From NCBI RefSeq assembly GCF_000346465.2, contig NC_034014.1:17105191-17169190 (forward strand): a stretch of 64,000 bases of DNA. Direction: 5' to 3'. Shown in pieces: positions 33,773 through 45,299 of the stretch. Made by a program: the position numbers and the translations under genes. The DNA comes from Prunus persica (taxonomy: Eukaryota; Streptophyta; Magnoliopsida; Rosales; Rosaceae). Within the stretch, counting starts at the first letter, position 1, and each line of letters opens with the position of its first letter. The notes beneath the pieces were generated by a model. It worked only from the letters and a program-made list of their open reading frames with translations. It was not told the DNA's origin and made no database searches.

Positions 33773-35107
33773 CTAGGTAGATGAACTCATTAAACTTGCT
33801 GCTATATGATTTCTCAATGCCTCCATTTCTTGTGTTGCAGGACCATCTTCTTGTTGTGCATCAACATCTATCTCAATCTCTTCACCTTGAATACCATTTA
33901 GGTCATCTTCACTTTCATCAAAATGACAATCACGTTTGGCATGTCTTTTGATATAGTTATGAAGTGCCATGGTTGCAATAACGATTTTTACTTGTTTTGC
34001 AAAAAGATAACTAGGCATGTCTCGTAAAATACTCCATCTCTTTTTTCATACTCCAAAAGTGCGTTCAATAACACTTCTAAGGGAAGAGTGTTTATGATTG
34101 AATACCTCTTTGTGACCCATCGGTTGAACACCCCTACGAAAATCTGGTAGATGATATCTTTCACCTTTAGATGGTCCTAAGTAGCCTCTCATTTGTGGGT
34201 ATCCCTTATCAACTAGATAAGATTTTCCTAAAAAAGAAATTTAATTGATTATTCACAATGTAAAAAACTTAAATGTAAATTTTATGAATTTTTTCTTTAG
34301 ATAGAATTTTATATAGTACCATTTGGAGGTTTAGGAAAATTCAAACTTTGATCACGTAAAGCCGATAGAAATATCCTTGTGTCATGGGCCGTGCCTTCCC
34401 ATCTGGCACATGCAAATATAAATTGCATGCAGCCATCACATTTTGGGTAGGTATCCCTTTTCTACCAATAAATGGTATTTGATTAGAAAGAGATACCATG
34501 GCTTGCACAAGAACACCATCTATAGCACCAATACAATCCTACAAGTGATAAAAAGACAAACATAATATTAATAATAAAACAAAGACAAATATTTAAGAGT
34601 AGCATATGCAATAGTTACCTTGAAATAAGGCATATATCTAGAATCCGGTAGGATTTCCTTTAGAGTGTTGTTAAACGCACTTTCCAATGGTTTAATTACA
34701 TCCACAGCCAAACAACATACAACATCAAGTAAGATACTAAAATATCTGCTCATAGTCTCACCAGAATGTTGAAAGCAATCCTGTGCTTGCCTATTTGCAG
34801 AACCATGTCCTAAGATGTTCAAGAACATCCCTAACATTTCAGCAGCACTCATTCTTCTTGAACCCTTTAATCCATAATTTTTTTGCAATTCATCACACAA
34901 TCTTATAAATACATCTTTGTCCATCTTGAACATATTATGGCAACGACTTTCATTTCCTTGTAACACTCCCATCAACCAAATATTTCCTGTATGATGGTCA
35001 TTCATACATGGGGTCTTATGAATATATTTCATGTAATAAATTTCAATAAGACGGGCAGTGACACATATAATTTGGTTGATCTCATCCTCATCTTCTGGAA
35101 TGGACAT
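33773..35107 (-). pseudogene. Harbinger 2 transposase, one small deletion and one stop
   Basis: Exons 35107-34619, 34538-34320 and 34227-33773, with GT-AG introns. Exon 1 gives the DNA-binding part (FKMDKDVFIRLCDELQKNYG, AAEMLGMFLNILGHG). Exon 2 opens DCIGAIDGV, with the first catalytic Asp, and runs to GIPTQNVMAAC. The frame then shifts and resumes FACARWEGTAHDTRIFLSAL with the second Asp. Exon 3 gives YLVDKGYPQMRGYLGP and VIERTFGV-stop-KKRWSILRDMP with the acidic third residue; the stop is TGA at 34047-34049. Coding length is 1,163 bases, two more than a multiple of three, so a loss such as 13 bases near 34440 explains the shift. Two lesions only, so recently active. Confidence 0.88.
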
Positions 35108-35384
35108 GTTCTAAAATAGCCTGTAAATATGTTTATTTCCTTCAAAAGTCATTTTCACTGTGCATGCATGTTTATATAACATAAAATATAATGACAAGAA
35201 TTAAAATATCACTCACAAATTCAAATAAAAGATCATCCAACACAAAAACAAAACATAAATTAAAGTCACCAAACTAGCAAATTTTATCCTTCAGCTAACT
35301 CATGATTAAGAAATTGAAGCTTGAGGTTAGGATCTTCCATGACAACAAACATCTCTCTCTTCTCTTGAGTACAAAACAGTTTAG

Positions 35385-36321
35385 TTACAAATCACCACAA
35401 CTTGCTACCACGCTATGCCCAGGTAAAGTTGCAACATCTTTCATCACTTTAGCAATACTAGTTCCTTGTGAAACTGTATTAGCCATTGATGTTCCAGTAC
35501 TCCTACTCTCAACCACATCAACAAGACGTTCAATTTGCTGTGATAATTTTGCAGCACCTCCCATTTTCCCCCCTTCTTTACCTTTCTTCTTATTATTATC
35601 TTCAAGTGATTGATTAGTTCTCTTTTTCGGCACATTGTTTGTAGTGTGAGTGGTTTCAATTGGCATAGACTCATTCGATCCACCGTTAACTTCAAGTGGA
35701 TCAACATCATCATCACTTTCAACTGGAAGTACAATAGATGAGGGTGCCCAAGAATGCTTACCTGTGGCTGTGACGTTCAAAAACATCCTATCTAACTTCT
35801 CCTCCATCTCATGACTAATACCCTCAAATTGAAATTTTGCATATTTGGGTTCTACCTACATTATGGAATATACAAATATTATAATAAATTTTTAAACATT
35901 GTTAAAAAAAATATGGATATCAATAATATAATAAAATAAAAACAAAACATTCAAATACCTTAATTTTATCTTGCCACCATTCATCAGATGCATCAACGGT
36001 ATTCTTAGCAACATTCCACCCAAGACCAGTTTCCTTCCCTTTTAGATCTTTCCATAATTTCCATTCTTTTTTTAGTAAATCCCACTTGTTTTTCAATTGT
36101 AATTTTTCATACGGTCTTCCTATATCTTTACTAATATTTGTAACCAACCTTGTCCATCCAATTTTGTTAAAGTGAGTACCGAGACGATTGCCTAGATCCA
36201 CCTCCTTGATACAAAGGTCAATGAAGATGGCTATAGTTTGAGCATTCCACAATGTTGACACTTTTCGGGATCCACTTGTAACATTTTGAATTGTGGTAAA
36301 GTTACTATTCTTCTTTGCCAT
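35385..36321 (-). CDS. Harbinger 2 MYB/SANT-like accessory protein (intact)
   Basis: Exon 1 36321-35959 and exon 2 35855-35385, joined by a GT-AG intron, give 834 bases and 277 residues with no lesion. The N-terminal half is a Myb/SANT-like domain of the kind found in plant transposon-derived proteins (STLWNAQTIAIFIDLCIKEV, GWTRLVTNISKDIG, LKNKWDLLKKEWKLWKDLKG). The C-terminal half is acidic and then Lys-rich (NNKKKGKEGGKMGG), followed by a likely dimerising helix (LSQQIERLVDVVESRS). In plant PIF/Harbinger elements this second protein is needed, with the transposase, to bind the ends and enter the nucleus. Being intact, it could in principle serve the non-autonomous relatives. Confidence 0.85.
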
Positions 36322-37465
36322 CTTATTGCAACAAAGACATTATACATGAGCACAAAAGGAAATAATAGCTATACAAATACTGACCCACAAACAAGTAGTA
36401 TAGTGTATAATTCCAACCTAAAATTTTGATAAAAGGTCAATGATATAGCATATACTTCATCAGCCCGTTTACTGTAGCTAAATTATCACGCAGTATAGCC
36501 TGAAGTACATTATATCCAACCCACCCAAGGATCTTCCAGTTTTGGGTCATGTCTATTGAAAACCATTTATCATATTTTGCTTTAGATTTAGAAGTTTTGA
36601 CAGTCTGAAACCGCACTTGCTATTTGGTCCGGTGAAACAAATAGTAGAAAACCACATGTCGACTGATAGCATAATTGCTTTTAAATTTGTTGACCAGAGT
36701 CTTTCTACCAAACATTGTAGGGCATCCAGTCGTCGGTTATCTTACATGGAAATAGTGAATATGATATATACCAGTCATCTCTCCAAAATGCCACCCAAAT
36801 TGCGAAGTAAATATAATATGCAACCTGTTATTGCTAGTTTTGATCAAGCTAAACCTCTACTTGTAGACAGAAGCTTTGGGTTTAAAGCAAGCAATTATAT
36901 GGGCATCCAAGTTTCGATTATTGTCTCTAACAATCAATAACAATCAAACAAATTTTCAGTGCTTTGCTTTCTCAGTGCCCTAGAACCCTAAAAATTAAAT
37001 ACAAAGGGGAAAAACAAAATAGGTACAAAATAAAAGTAATATCAAATTTACCTCAGTCTTGGGGCTTCTACACAGCGCCTGAGAAGAAAGTGAGGTCGAA
37101 CGAACGAAAGAGACGTGAACAGAAGGAGAAGAAGAAACTGAGGTCTGGAGAAGAAGAGACTTGAACAGAGAAGAAGATACGTGAACAGAGAAGATGAACA
37201 TAAATAAAAAGGACATATGATGTAAATTCTAAAGTTGTTAAAGGCTATTTTTGGTATTATGAAAAATTCATTAAACTCCCAAACTGATTTCCGAGAAATC
37301 CAAAATTGAAAGCAGCTATGCAGCTGCTTCTCCAAACTGATTTGTCTGACAGCAATTAAGACCAAAAAGTGATTTTTATATTTTTTTACCAAACGGGTTG
37401 GGCTTTCAAAAATGTTTAAAAAATCACTTGTTACTCCAAATAAGCAAATACCAAACGGGCACTTA

Positions 37466-39083
37466 ATGTTATCAATCGATTGAGGGAGTTTTGTGTCACA
37501 TCTTTTATCTTGTTTAAACACTTTAATCGTTTTGACAACATATTGTCCTAGGACAACTATTACTCCATTTAAACATATTAATAGTTACACTATACTCCCA
37601 CTATTTAGTTTCAAAAACTCAAATCAATTTCATAAAACTATTTTATTTTGAAATTGGGAATATGTGTTACTATTAACGAAATACCTTTTGCATTTCTTAC
37701 GTATGGTTAAATAGTTGTCTATAGGCTCATGGATGATTATGGACTTTTCATTTTCGATTCAACATCGAGCCAAGATGTTGAATCTAGGTCTTTGGCGGGT
37801 GATTGATTTTATCACGCGTTTTAACTTTTTTAAAACATTCATGGTTGACGGGCATTGGACCCAAGACTATTCTCAAAGTCCCTAACTAATCTTCTTTCTC
37901 CTTTGTCTCCTTCTTGAGCTCCCTTCTTCCTAATCTCTATTGAAGACTCAAGGCCCAATGGACCTTGAGGGAATTGTGTTTGGAGGGAGATATAAATTAC
38001 ATAAGAGAATGAGAGAGGAGAAGCATGCAAGCTTCTATTTAATTTACGAACCAATTGCTAATTTAAGCAACCTTAAAAAAAAAAAATAGTTACAATCCAT
38101 CCATTCAATCAAACCCATCATCTAATGAATTAACGGCCAATCACATAGCTCAATTTGGTTTTGGGGCCTTAAGTCCATAATCATCCTTATTCCAATCATT
38201 TAATCAAATTAAACAATAAATGATATGATACATTAAAAAACTGAGACTTTAGAACATATGGGCTTATTTCCAATGGAACATTTAAATCAAACATAAAATT
38301 TTAATGTTTCACTAAAAGACAAAACATTTTTGTTTTTAGTGTATTAGGGAAAAAATTGCAATTTCAAAAGTTATGGGGCAAAACCGAAAATACTACATTT
38401 TAAATTTGGATCCAACATTTTTGTGTAATTGCATGAAGACCCAAAATGGGTCTCATCTTTGTGGCCGCCAAAATTTCAAGGGGAAGGAGTTTGTGTGTGT
38501 GGTCCCATTTGTCATGACATTTCAAATTGTACCCATAAAACATCTTTATTCTCATTGGCCAATTTCAAAAGATGAAATGGCAATGGGAGACACAAGGTAC
38601 AACCCTATGTCCCTTGTCATAAAATATTTTTGACTAACATGTAACCCTCATATCTCATACAATTCCATGAATAAAAAGGCAATATTCTCTATGGGTCAAC
38701 AAGAACTTTTCATGAAAATCTCAAGAACATAAAGAACATTCTTATTCTTTCAAAACTTTTTTATTTATAAAATCATATAAAATCCTAAAATGTTGGAAAA
38801 ATCATGTTTGTGTTTAGAATTTCAAGACCAACACAACAATGTATATTAGATAAGCATGAAAAATACACAAGACCAAAAACCCAAAGATGCCACCACCCCT
38901 TTTTGTCCATTTTGAAAAATCTCTTTCATGCAACATCCAAAATTCCAAGTATCAAGCATATATGTGAATCAATCATGAAAGATATAACATGTTATAACAT
39001 TTATAACCGTGAAACTAAGCCCATATTCTTTCTACAACTCAAAAGGGTGTACTTTTTCATAGACCTTGGCTCTTGATACCACT
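37466..39083 (-). other. 5' untranslated region and primer-binding site of the copia-like element
   Basis: Non-coding sequence between the Harbinger 2 insertion and the 5' LTR. On the minus strand, directly after the LTR, 39082-39070 reads TGGTATCAAGAGC. This is the copia-typical initiator-tRNA-Met primer site TGGTATCAGAGC with one extra A. It fixes the orientation of the whole element. No open frame of interest is visible. Confidence 0.7.
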
Positions 39084-39891
39084 TGAAGGGAATATTGTGG
39101 GAATAGTGTTGTGTAGAGATTTCTAAAAACTCTACAACCGAACTTTGAGAGTATATATCACCTAGCAAAGCATTAAATAAACTAGGGATTCATGCAAGTC
39201 TCATTTGGTCCCAATCTTTATAAGTCTATGAAAGTGTGCACCAAAGACTCTCTAAACCCTATTTGAGAGAAAGATAAGATGTTCATACCCTTGGAGTGAA
39301 TCTTGAAACCAAGAATGGTGTTCACCAAAGACTCTTCACTTGTTGTCCAAATAGGTACAAAGATATGCACCTCTCCAAAGATGAGAGAATGAGTAGACAA
39401 CAAGTGAAGAGTGGTGCTAGCACCCTCACTTGATGTGATAGATGGAAGGGGTTAGGGAGAGAGAGCTTGGTGTTTTCTCTCTTCCAATTTCACCAATTTG
39501 AAAACCCCTAGAATGATAGGATTCCATAGCTACACACTTATAGGATCAAAATTATCACAAGAGTGACAAAAATGCCCCCAAACCCTAGTGTTGCCACACT
39601 CCCCCTTTTGTGTGTCATGTTTTGCTATCTTGGTCCAACACATTAATCCTATAATGTGTCACATATGTGCCTAAGTCCATATGGTCAAATCCCTTCTGAA
39701 TTTCCAAGTCATATAGGATTTTAAATAAAAGTTTCATAACTTAAATTGAATAATTAAATTAATCTAATCAATTTAATTACTCTAGTGTGTACGTTATGTA
39801 TCTAAAGCAACGTTCTTCCCCCTTTGATTATTATATATTATTTTCTTAGAATTATCAATTTTGTATTGGCTTCTAGGGCATATATCTAACA
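39084..39891 (-). mobile_element. 5' LTR of the copia-like element, internally deleted (808 bp)
   Basis: On the minus strand it begins TGTTAGATATATGCCCTAG at 39891 and ends next to the primer site. Compared with the 2,013-bp 3' LTR (22937-24949) it lacks one block equivalent to about 23738-24847. The junction reads TCTAGTG then TGTACGTTATG, and a shared GTG at the breakpoints suggests microhomology-mediated loss. A second, small difference lies near 39325. Remaining parts match closely. Confidence 0.85.
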
Positions 39892-40169
39892 CCAATTACA
39901 CCCATAACACTCATAATTATGATGAACAAGATCAAATATCAATATAGTAGGGTTGAGTTATCGTCGTAGGAACCCCCCTCAAGTTTAAGAGTTGCCTTTA
40001 TATAATAGCTTGGAGATAATCAAATCCTTGTAGAAGTAGGCTTCCTAATTAGCCCCAAAGTAGAAGTCAATATTTGGATAGAATTCCAATTTATATGAAG
40101 TCCACCAAGTCCCCAGACAATTTACATCCAAACGGAAGTCCACCAAGTCCCCAGACAAGAGTCGTATTT

Positions 40170-40815
40170 TATAACATTGGACCCTTCGTCCACCTAAACA
40201 TGATGAAATTTGAGATTGGACATTTCGTCCATCTAAGCTCGACAACAATTGAGCTGGGATCTTTCGTCCATATACACTCAATAAAATTGAGCTTGGATCT
40301 TTTGTCCATACGAGCCCAATAAAAAGTTGAGCCAAGACCTTTCGTCCTCCAGAGCTCAATAAAAATTTGAGATTGGACATTTTGTCCATCTAAGCTCGAC
40401 AACAATTGAGCTGGAATCTTTCGTCCATATAAGCTCGATAAAATTGATCTTGGATCTTTTGTCCATACGAGCCCAATAAAAAGTTGAGCCAAGACCTTTC
40501 GTCCTCTACAGCTCGATAAATGGACCTTTCGTTCATATGAGCTTGACAAACAATTGAGTTGGGATCTTTCGTCCTCTAGAGCTCGATAAAAATGAAAATT
40601 GGACCTTTCGTCCATATGAGCTCGATGAAAACTTGAGCCGGGACCTTTCGTCCTCTAGAGCTCGATAAAAATGGAGCTTGGACATTTCGTCCATATGAGC
40701 TCGATAAAAAGTTGAGCAATGACCTTTTGTCCTCTAGAGCTCGATAAAAATGGAGCTTGGACCTTTTGTCCATATAAGCTTGAAAAATCTTGAAGTTGGA
40801 CCTTTTGTCCACCCG
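40170..40815. repeat. Tandem array of ~39-bp units (about 17 copies)
   Basis: The core phrase GGACCTTTCGTCCATAT / GGACCTTTCGTCCTCTAG recurs every 31-43 bases between AGCTCGATAAAA and TTGAGC stretches. Four units form a higher-order period of about 157 bases in the left part (for example 40219 to 40379, and 40262 to 40419). Because 39 is a multiple of three, several frames stay open and encode a 13-residue repeat such as WTKGPSSIFIEL. These frames are consequences of the array, not genes. The array is part of the LTR of the short outer element. There are no unique spacers, so it is not CRISPR-like. Confidence 0.93.
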
Positions 40816-41389
40816 AGCCCCAACTCGGGGTTGCTGAAGAATTGGAGAAATTTCAATGTTGAATAGTTGCCTTCTCGATGAAATTGTAGAATGTCCTTGT
40901 AGAATAATATTGAATCCAAGTAGCAAAATAATGATGGGACTCCAATAAAAGTCCTTAGTTATGGAGCCAAGATAGCCTTGTAGGATGAAGAAAAAATCCA
41001 TTGTGATATTATTTAGAACACTGGCAATCTTGTAGTTCCATTTGAATTCAAACTGCATGAGGAGTTGATGTTTTTATTACGAACAAATTGTAATCAAATT
41101 GGATTTGCAATAGGATTTTGTATCCTAATCAGACTTGGAGCCAAATTGTAGTGAGAGTTCAAATTGTAATTGGAGTTCGACGTGAAATAGGACTTTGTAT
41201 CCAAGTTAGAGTTGGATGTGAAATAGGACTCGGTATCCTAGTTGGAGTCGGAATCAAATTATAGTCGAATCCAAATTGGAGTGGGATGTGTAATAGGGCT
41301 CTGCATCCTAATTGGAGTTGAAGTCAAGTTGTAGTTGGAGCCAAATTATAGTTGCATCAAAGTTGTAGTTGATGTAAGACTTTCTAACA

Positions 41390-42655
41390 CTAGGATAGAA
41401 TCCTTCTTTGACTGTAAAACACGTCAGCCAATTTGAACGCACATTTTGGGCTCCTTTTATAGTTTCGAAAATTCTGGACAAATATAAGAATTATAGCGAT
41501 ACCTCTTAACTTTCCAAGCATATATCGTACGTCACTAAGAAAAATCAGCAAGGTCTTTAATCTCCCACAGCAATGCAGTTCTGATGGGATCAAAACTTAA
41601 GTTGTCTGGACTTGAAATTCTGGAACAATTGGCTTTATGAAAAATTCTGAAAAATTCACACAATGATCTTTGATATCTTAACTTTCTTCTCCAGTTTGCC
41701 TTGCGCTAAAATTCTTAACGAAAAGTTGATAATTTGTCAAAAACCTTTCAAATGCGTAGAAAAGCTATCAATAGTTGTAAGAAAACTCTTTTTTTCCTCG
41801 TTCGTCTAGACCTTCATTTCCTTTGGAGCTAGAGTTGTTGGAGGCACCTTGGCTGAAACATTAGCTCGTGAGAAGAGTGAGAACCATGCCTCATGTTGAA
41901 CTAAAAATAAATGTACATATGATGGACCAATCTAAATGAAGCCACGTTGAATATGCAATGCTCTTTGCTATTGGAATTTGGTGTTGTTGCCTTGAGAAGT
42001 CTCTTGGTTGGGTGTGCCATACGATATTCCCCCAATATGGTTGTCTTTAAATGAGCTAAGGCATGCACTGCTGAATGGTTCTGAATTGCTGGATTGTATA
42101 AAAAAACTTTATTGAACGGTGCTTGGACAAGAAAATGGGCTCTTTTTTATTCAATAATATAGTCTATTGCCAATATTAAGATCTACAACCTTCTTGTTAA
42201 ATATAAAACAAGGAATATACCCTTATCTTTTGGCAAAGATGCATGTGTGTATCCTTGGATTGGAATGGTGGTCTGCTTCTTGAATATAGATGATGCAAGA
42301 TGGTCACATTGGAAGCCTGCAAATTCAGGAGAAGAAGATGGACCAACGCCAAGAAGGTGGCATATCATGAAATTGCCATTATGCATATTGCAATTGGTTT
42401 TTCTTTTTCTGTTTTGTTTTTTGGTCACCACATTTAAGTTTTTGTAGTTTGTTGTTGTGTTCGCCACATCTTGTCAAATAACTTGTGGTCTTCGAAGAAA
42501 TTTTCAATCATTGTGTTGTATCTGATCGACTGTCTTTCGTCGCTGGTAATCACATTCTCCCATCGTTGATAGTAGAAAAGTGATGATAAACTTCTGATTC
42601 GTCAATAGTAGAATTATGAGAACATTTTGTATCGTTCCTACAGATGGCGCCAAAT
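41390..42655 (-). other. Internal region of the short outer LTR element
   Basis: About 1.27 kb between the 3' LTR end and the 5' LTR. On the minus strand the sequence next to the 5' LTR reads ATTTGGCGCCATCTGTAGG (about 42655-42637), a primer-binding site of the kind used by Tat-lineage Ty3 elements. No gag or pol motif is present, only a 94-residue minus frame at 42183-42467 without known features. The element is non-autonomous. Confidence 0.6.
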
Positions 42656-45163
42656 TGTTGATGCCTAAATTTGGTTCAATAAAAAATGACCTCTTCGAGA
42701 TCAAGGTCCGCAATCCTTTGAGATCGAGGGCTACATCCACAGGGTGTTGGGTATTTTCACTATTAAATGAAGAAGTACAAAGGTACAAAGTGTTTGAACC
42801 TCATAACCCATATCTCAATTATACCTATAATACTCATAATTATGATGAATAAGATTAAATATCGATATAGAGGGTAGAGTTATCACCAGAAGAACTCCCT
42901 CAAGTTTGAGAGTTGCCTTTATATAATAGCTTGTGATACGACCTGCCCCGAACTCCTTGAAATCTGTGACGAATCCTGTGGTGTTTCCAACAACAAGCTG
43001 ATGCCGGGCCAACTTACTAATGATATAGCCTTTTTTTCAACTCAAGGAAAAGAGGGACGAGACTTTCTGCCAAAATTTTGGTAGAGTCTCCCCTGAAAAA
43101 CGAACATTTTCCAAATATTTCAACCGTTCAAAAATGCAGTTTAAATTTCCCAAACTTTAGCATGCACAATGTAAGAGCACACAGTTCACAGAATAGGCTT
43201 CCAGCCTTAAATCCAACCCTACATGGACGATAACAGAGCAATTCTAAAGACTCATACCAGGATCAAACATCCATCCAAATAGGTTTCAGACTCAGCAAGA
43301 CCACAAACACCTTTTAACCACAACTATTCGGTAACACTGAAATATAACCAATCATTTAATCTCACCTGGACTAGGCTTTAGGCTCCCAAACATAATTCAA
43401 ATCAAACTTAATAAAACTAATAAATAGGATAAGATCCTAGTGACCAAAGTAAAGTCCAAAAATATACTTGATCTTGCGGCTGCACCTGGGTAAGACCCTA
43501 GGCTACCTACGTACCCTTACTGAGGGATCAAGCCACACATAGTTCTACAATCCATTATCACGAACCAGATAAAATACAATTATTTTCAATAATACCAACA
43601 AGTTAATTCTTTTAAACATAAATCCTTTCCCAATATAGTATAAAATTCCATATTTCCTCTCCAAAATAAAGTACCCTACCTCCATAAATACCCCAAAATA
43701 ATTCAAATGATAATCACAACTTGTTTACGCATTTCCCTAAAATACTGTAAAACAAATCTCATAAATCCAACATAATCAAAATAACTCAAATAACAATTTG
43801 GACTCATTTACATGATTATTCTAGTACTTTTCGAAGGGTGAAACTATCTCAAAACTCTCACGGCCAACCGAGGGGTCAAACTGGGCAAACATGGTCAACG
43901 GGGCCCACGACCTCCAATTTCCGATCCGAAAGTTCGTATGGATTCAACAATGTTTATTATACATGTCTTGCAAATTTGGTCTAGATCGAGTGGTCGGATC
44001 ACTCACGGTCGCACGATCGGATGGTCACCGTTTTATGCAAACTTTCAGTTATTGAATCCGAGCATCTGGGACTTCGATTCACGTTCTGCAAATTCCTACA
44101 CGATCCTAGAGGTGCCTAGATCAACATATTTGAAGATGGAATTGATCCAACAGTATGAACATATCGAACTTCGATAACGCTTAATATGCGTAATCCAATC
44201 GACAGTCAAACAGTAATCAAATTCAAATCCAAGCATACCGCCATTCTGGGGAATGACATAGGGATCATTTTAGGACCCAAAGGCCTGCCACGAAGTGGCC
44301 CACGCGACGCCATGCGCCGACAACCCGTGGGTGTCCAAAGCGATAATAAATGGAGCAAATTTTGTTCTTGGATCAACCCCAAAAAATGACCGGAGATAGT
44401 CGGAATTAAGAGCCAAAACAGGCCAAAATTTTAAGCGATAATTTGAAATTCAAAACGCAGAAATCGATCCTATTCAACCCAACCATCAACTAGAACACAT
44501 TGAGAGGATGAAAAACATACCTAGATCAAAGAAATTGGTGGCCAGAATCGTCCGAGCGAACTCCAAGGAGTTTTACATAAAAAGGGCCGATTTTTCACTT
44601 TTTCGATTACTATAGGCGACGGCTGCTGCTAGGAAGGGTCGAAATGGGTAGAAGGGAGTGTGTTGGTTCTTTTGGGACCGGTACCACCCAAAATGGTGGC
44701 CGAACATGATAGTGGTGGCCCAAAAATTGGGTTGCTATACAATCGGGGGAGGAGGCTGTTTCTCGACAGGTGGGAGAGATAGGAGAAGAAATCCGATTTT
44801 AAAAAAAAACATTTTCGAATTATATATGATTGTGCGATTGAGCTTCCCTAGCTCGTAACTTCTTTGTTTCAACTCCTATTTGAGCCTACTACGTGTCTAC
44901 AGACTCATCTCGGCACGATCTACGCAATAGTCCCATTCATTTTCCCCTTTCGTGTTAAAAAAATGACTAAAATACCCCTACCCCAAAGGGCAAAATTATA
45001 TTTTCATAATTTATTAAATTTATTAAATTAACGAATAATTTAAATTTGGGTCAGTGTGTTACAGCTTGGAGATAATCAAATCCTTGTAGAAGTAGGCTTC
45101 CTAATTAGCCCAAAAGTAGAAGGTAATATTTGAATAGAATTCCAATTTATATGAAGCTCAGCC
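42656..45163 (-). mobile_element. 5' LTR of the short outer element, truncated and carrying a solo LTR
   Basis: 42656-42933 and 45064-45163 match 22649-22936 and 39892-40094 of the partner LTR (shared TGCCTAAATTTGGTTCAAT, AATGAAGAAGTACAAAGGTA and GAAGTAGGCTTCCTAATTAG). Similarity stops at 45163 after TTTATATGAAG, so the part that would carry the 39-bp array is missing. The solo LTR at 42934-45063 interrupts it. Confidence 0.75.
42934..45063 (-). mobile_element. Solo LTR (2,130 bp), perfect GCTTG target duplication
   Basis: On the minus strand it begins TGTAACACACTGACCC and ends GGGGCAGGTCGTATCA. GCTTG at 42929-42933 and 45064-45068 flanks it exactly, and the empty site is seen at 40008 (AATAGCTTGGAGATAA). 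It shares phrases with the LTR at 13175-16458, including ACTATTGCGTAGATCG, so it is a related Del/Tekay-like family. No internal region is present. Confidence 0.92.
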
Positions 45164-45299
45164 CTAGGGTAATTTTACCCATAAACAAAAAGAAAGAAAA
45201 TATTTGGTCCTCTATCAATAAGCTTCAAATTCTCTAGCTAGTTCATGCTCTTCATTACTACTTTTGAAATTTATCTTGAATTTAAATAAAGATGGTAAA

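Larger units (their letters stand above)
33364..37462 (-). mobile_element. PIF/Harbinger transposon 2, near-autonomous (4,099 bp)
   Basis: Flanked by TTA at 33361-33363 and 37463-37465. Terminal inverted repeats: GGGCCAGTTTGGCATTGCT on the left; GTGCCCGTTTGGTATTTGCT read inward on the right. It holds two minus-strand genes, in the order MYB-like (36321-35385) then transposase (35107-33773), the reverse of the order in Harbinger 1. The left ~350 and right ~250 bases are shared with the small derivative at 11971-12770 and the truncated copy at 33035-33360, so this is a master element with its MITE offspring. It is inserted in the leader of the copia-like element. Confidence 0.9.
22649..41389 (-). 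mobile_element. 3' LTR of a short TGGCGCC-primed LTR element, split by a copia-like insertion
   Basis: The LTR is present as 22649-22936 and 39892-41389. In between sits the copia-like element with two Harbinger transposons. The LTR's other copy (42656-45163) shows the continuous order: CCCATATCTCAATTATACC at 42805 joins what is here separated by 17 kb. It reads on the minus strand, because the partner LTR is followed on that strand by a primer-binding site. The right-hand part holds a 39-bp tandem array (40170-40815) and diverged 'AATAGGACT' phrases to 41389, where TGTTAGAAAGTC begins the LTR on the minus strand. The exact right boundary is tentative. Confidence 0.65.

Noticed and set aside
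40170..40815. Possible CRISPR-like array
   Set aside because: Units are contiguous and diverge throughout; there are no constant repeats with unique spacers, and the DNA is a plant LTR.
40045..41058. Repetitive proteins of 82-160 residues
   Set aside because: They are translations of a 39-bp tandem array, open only because the unit is a multiple of three.
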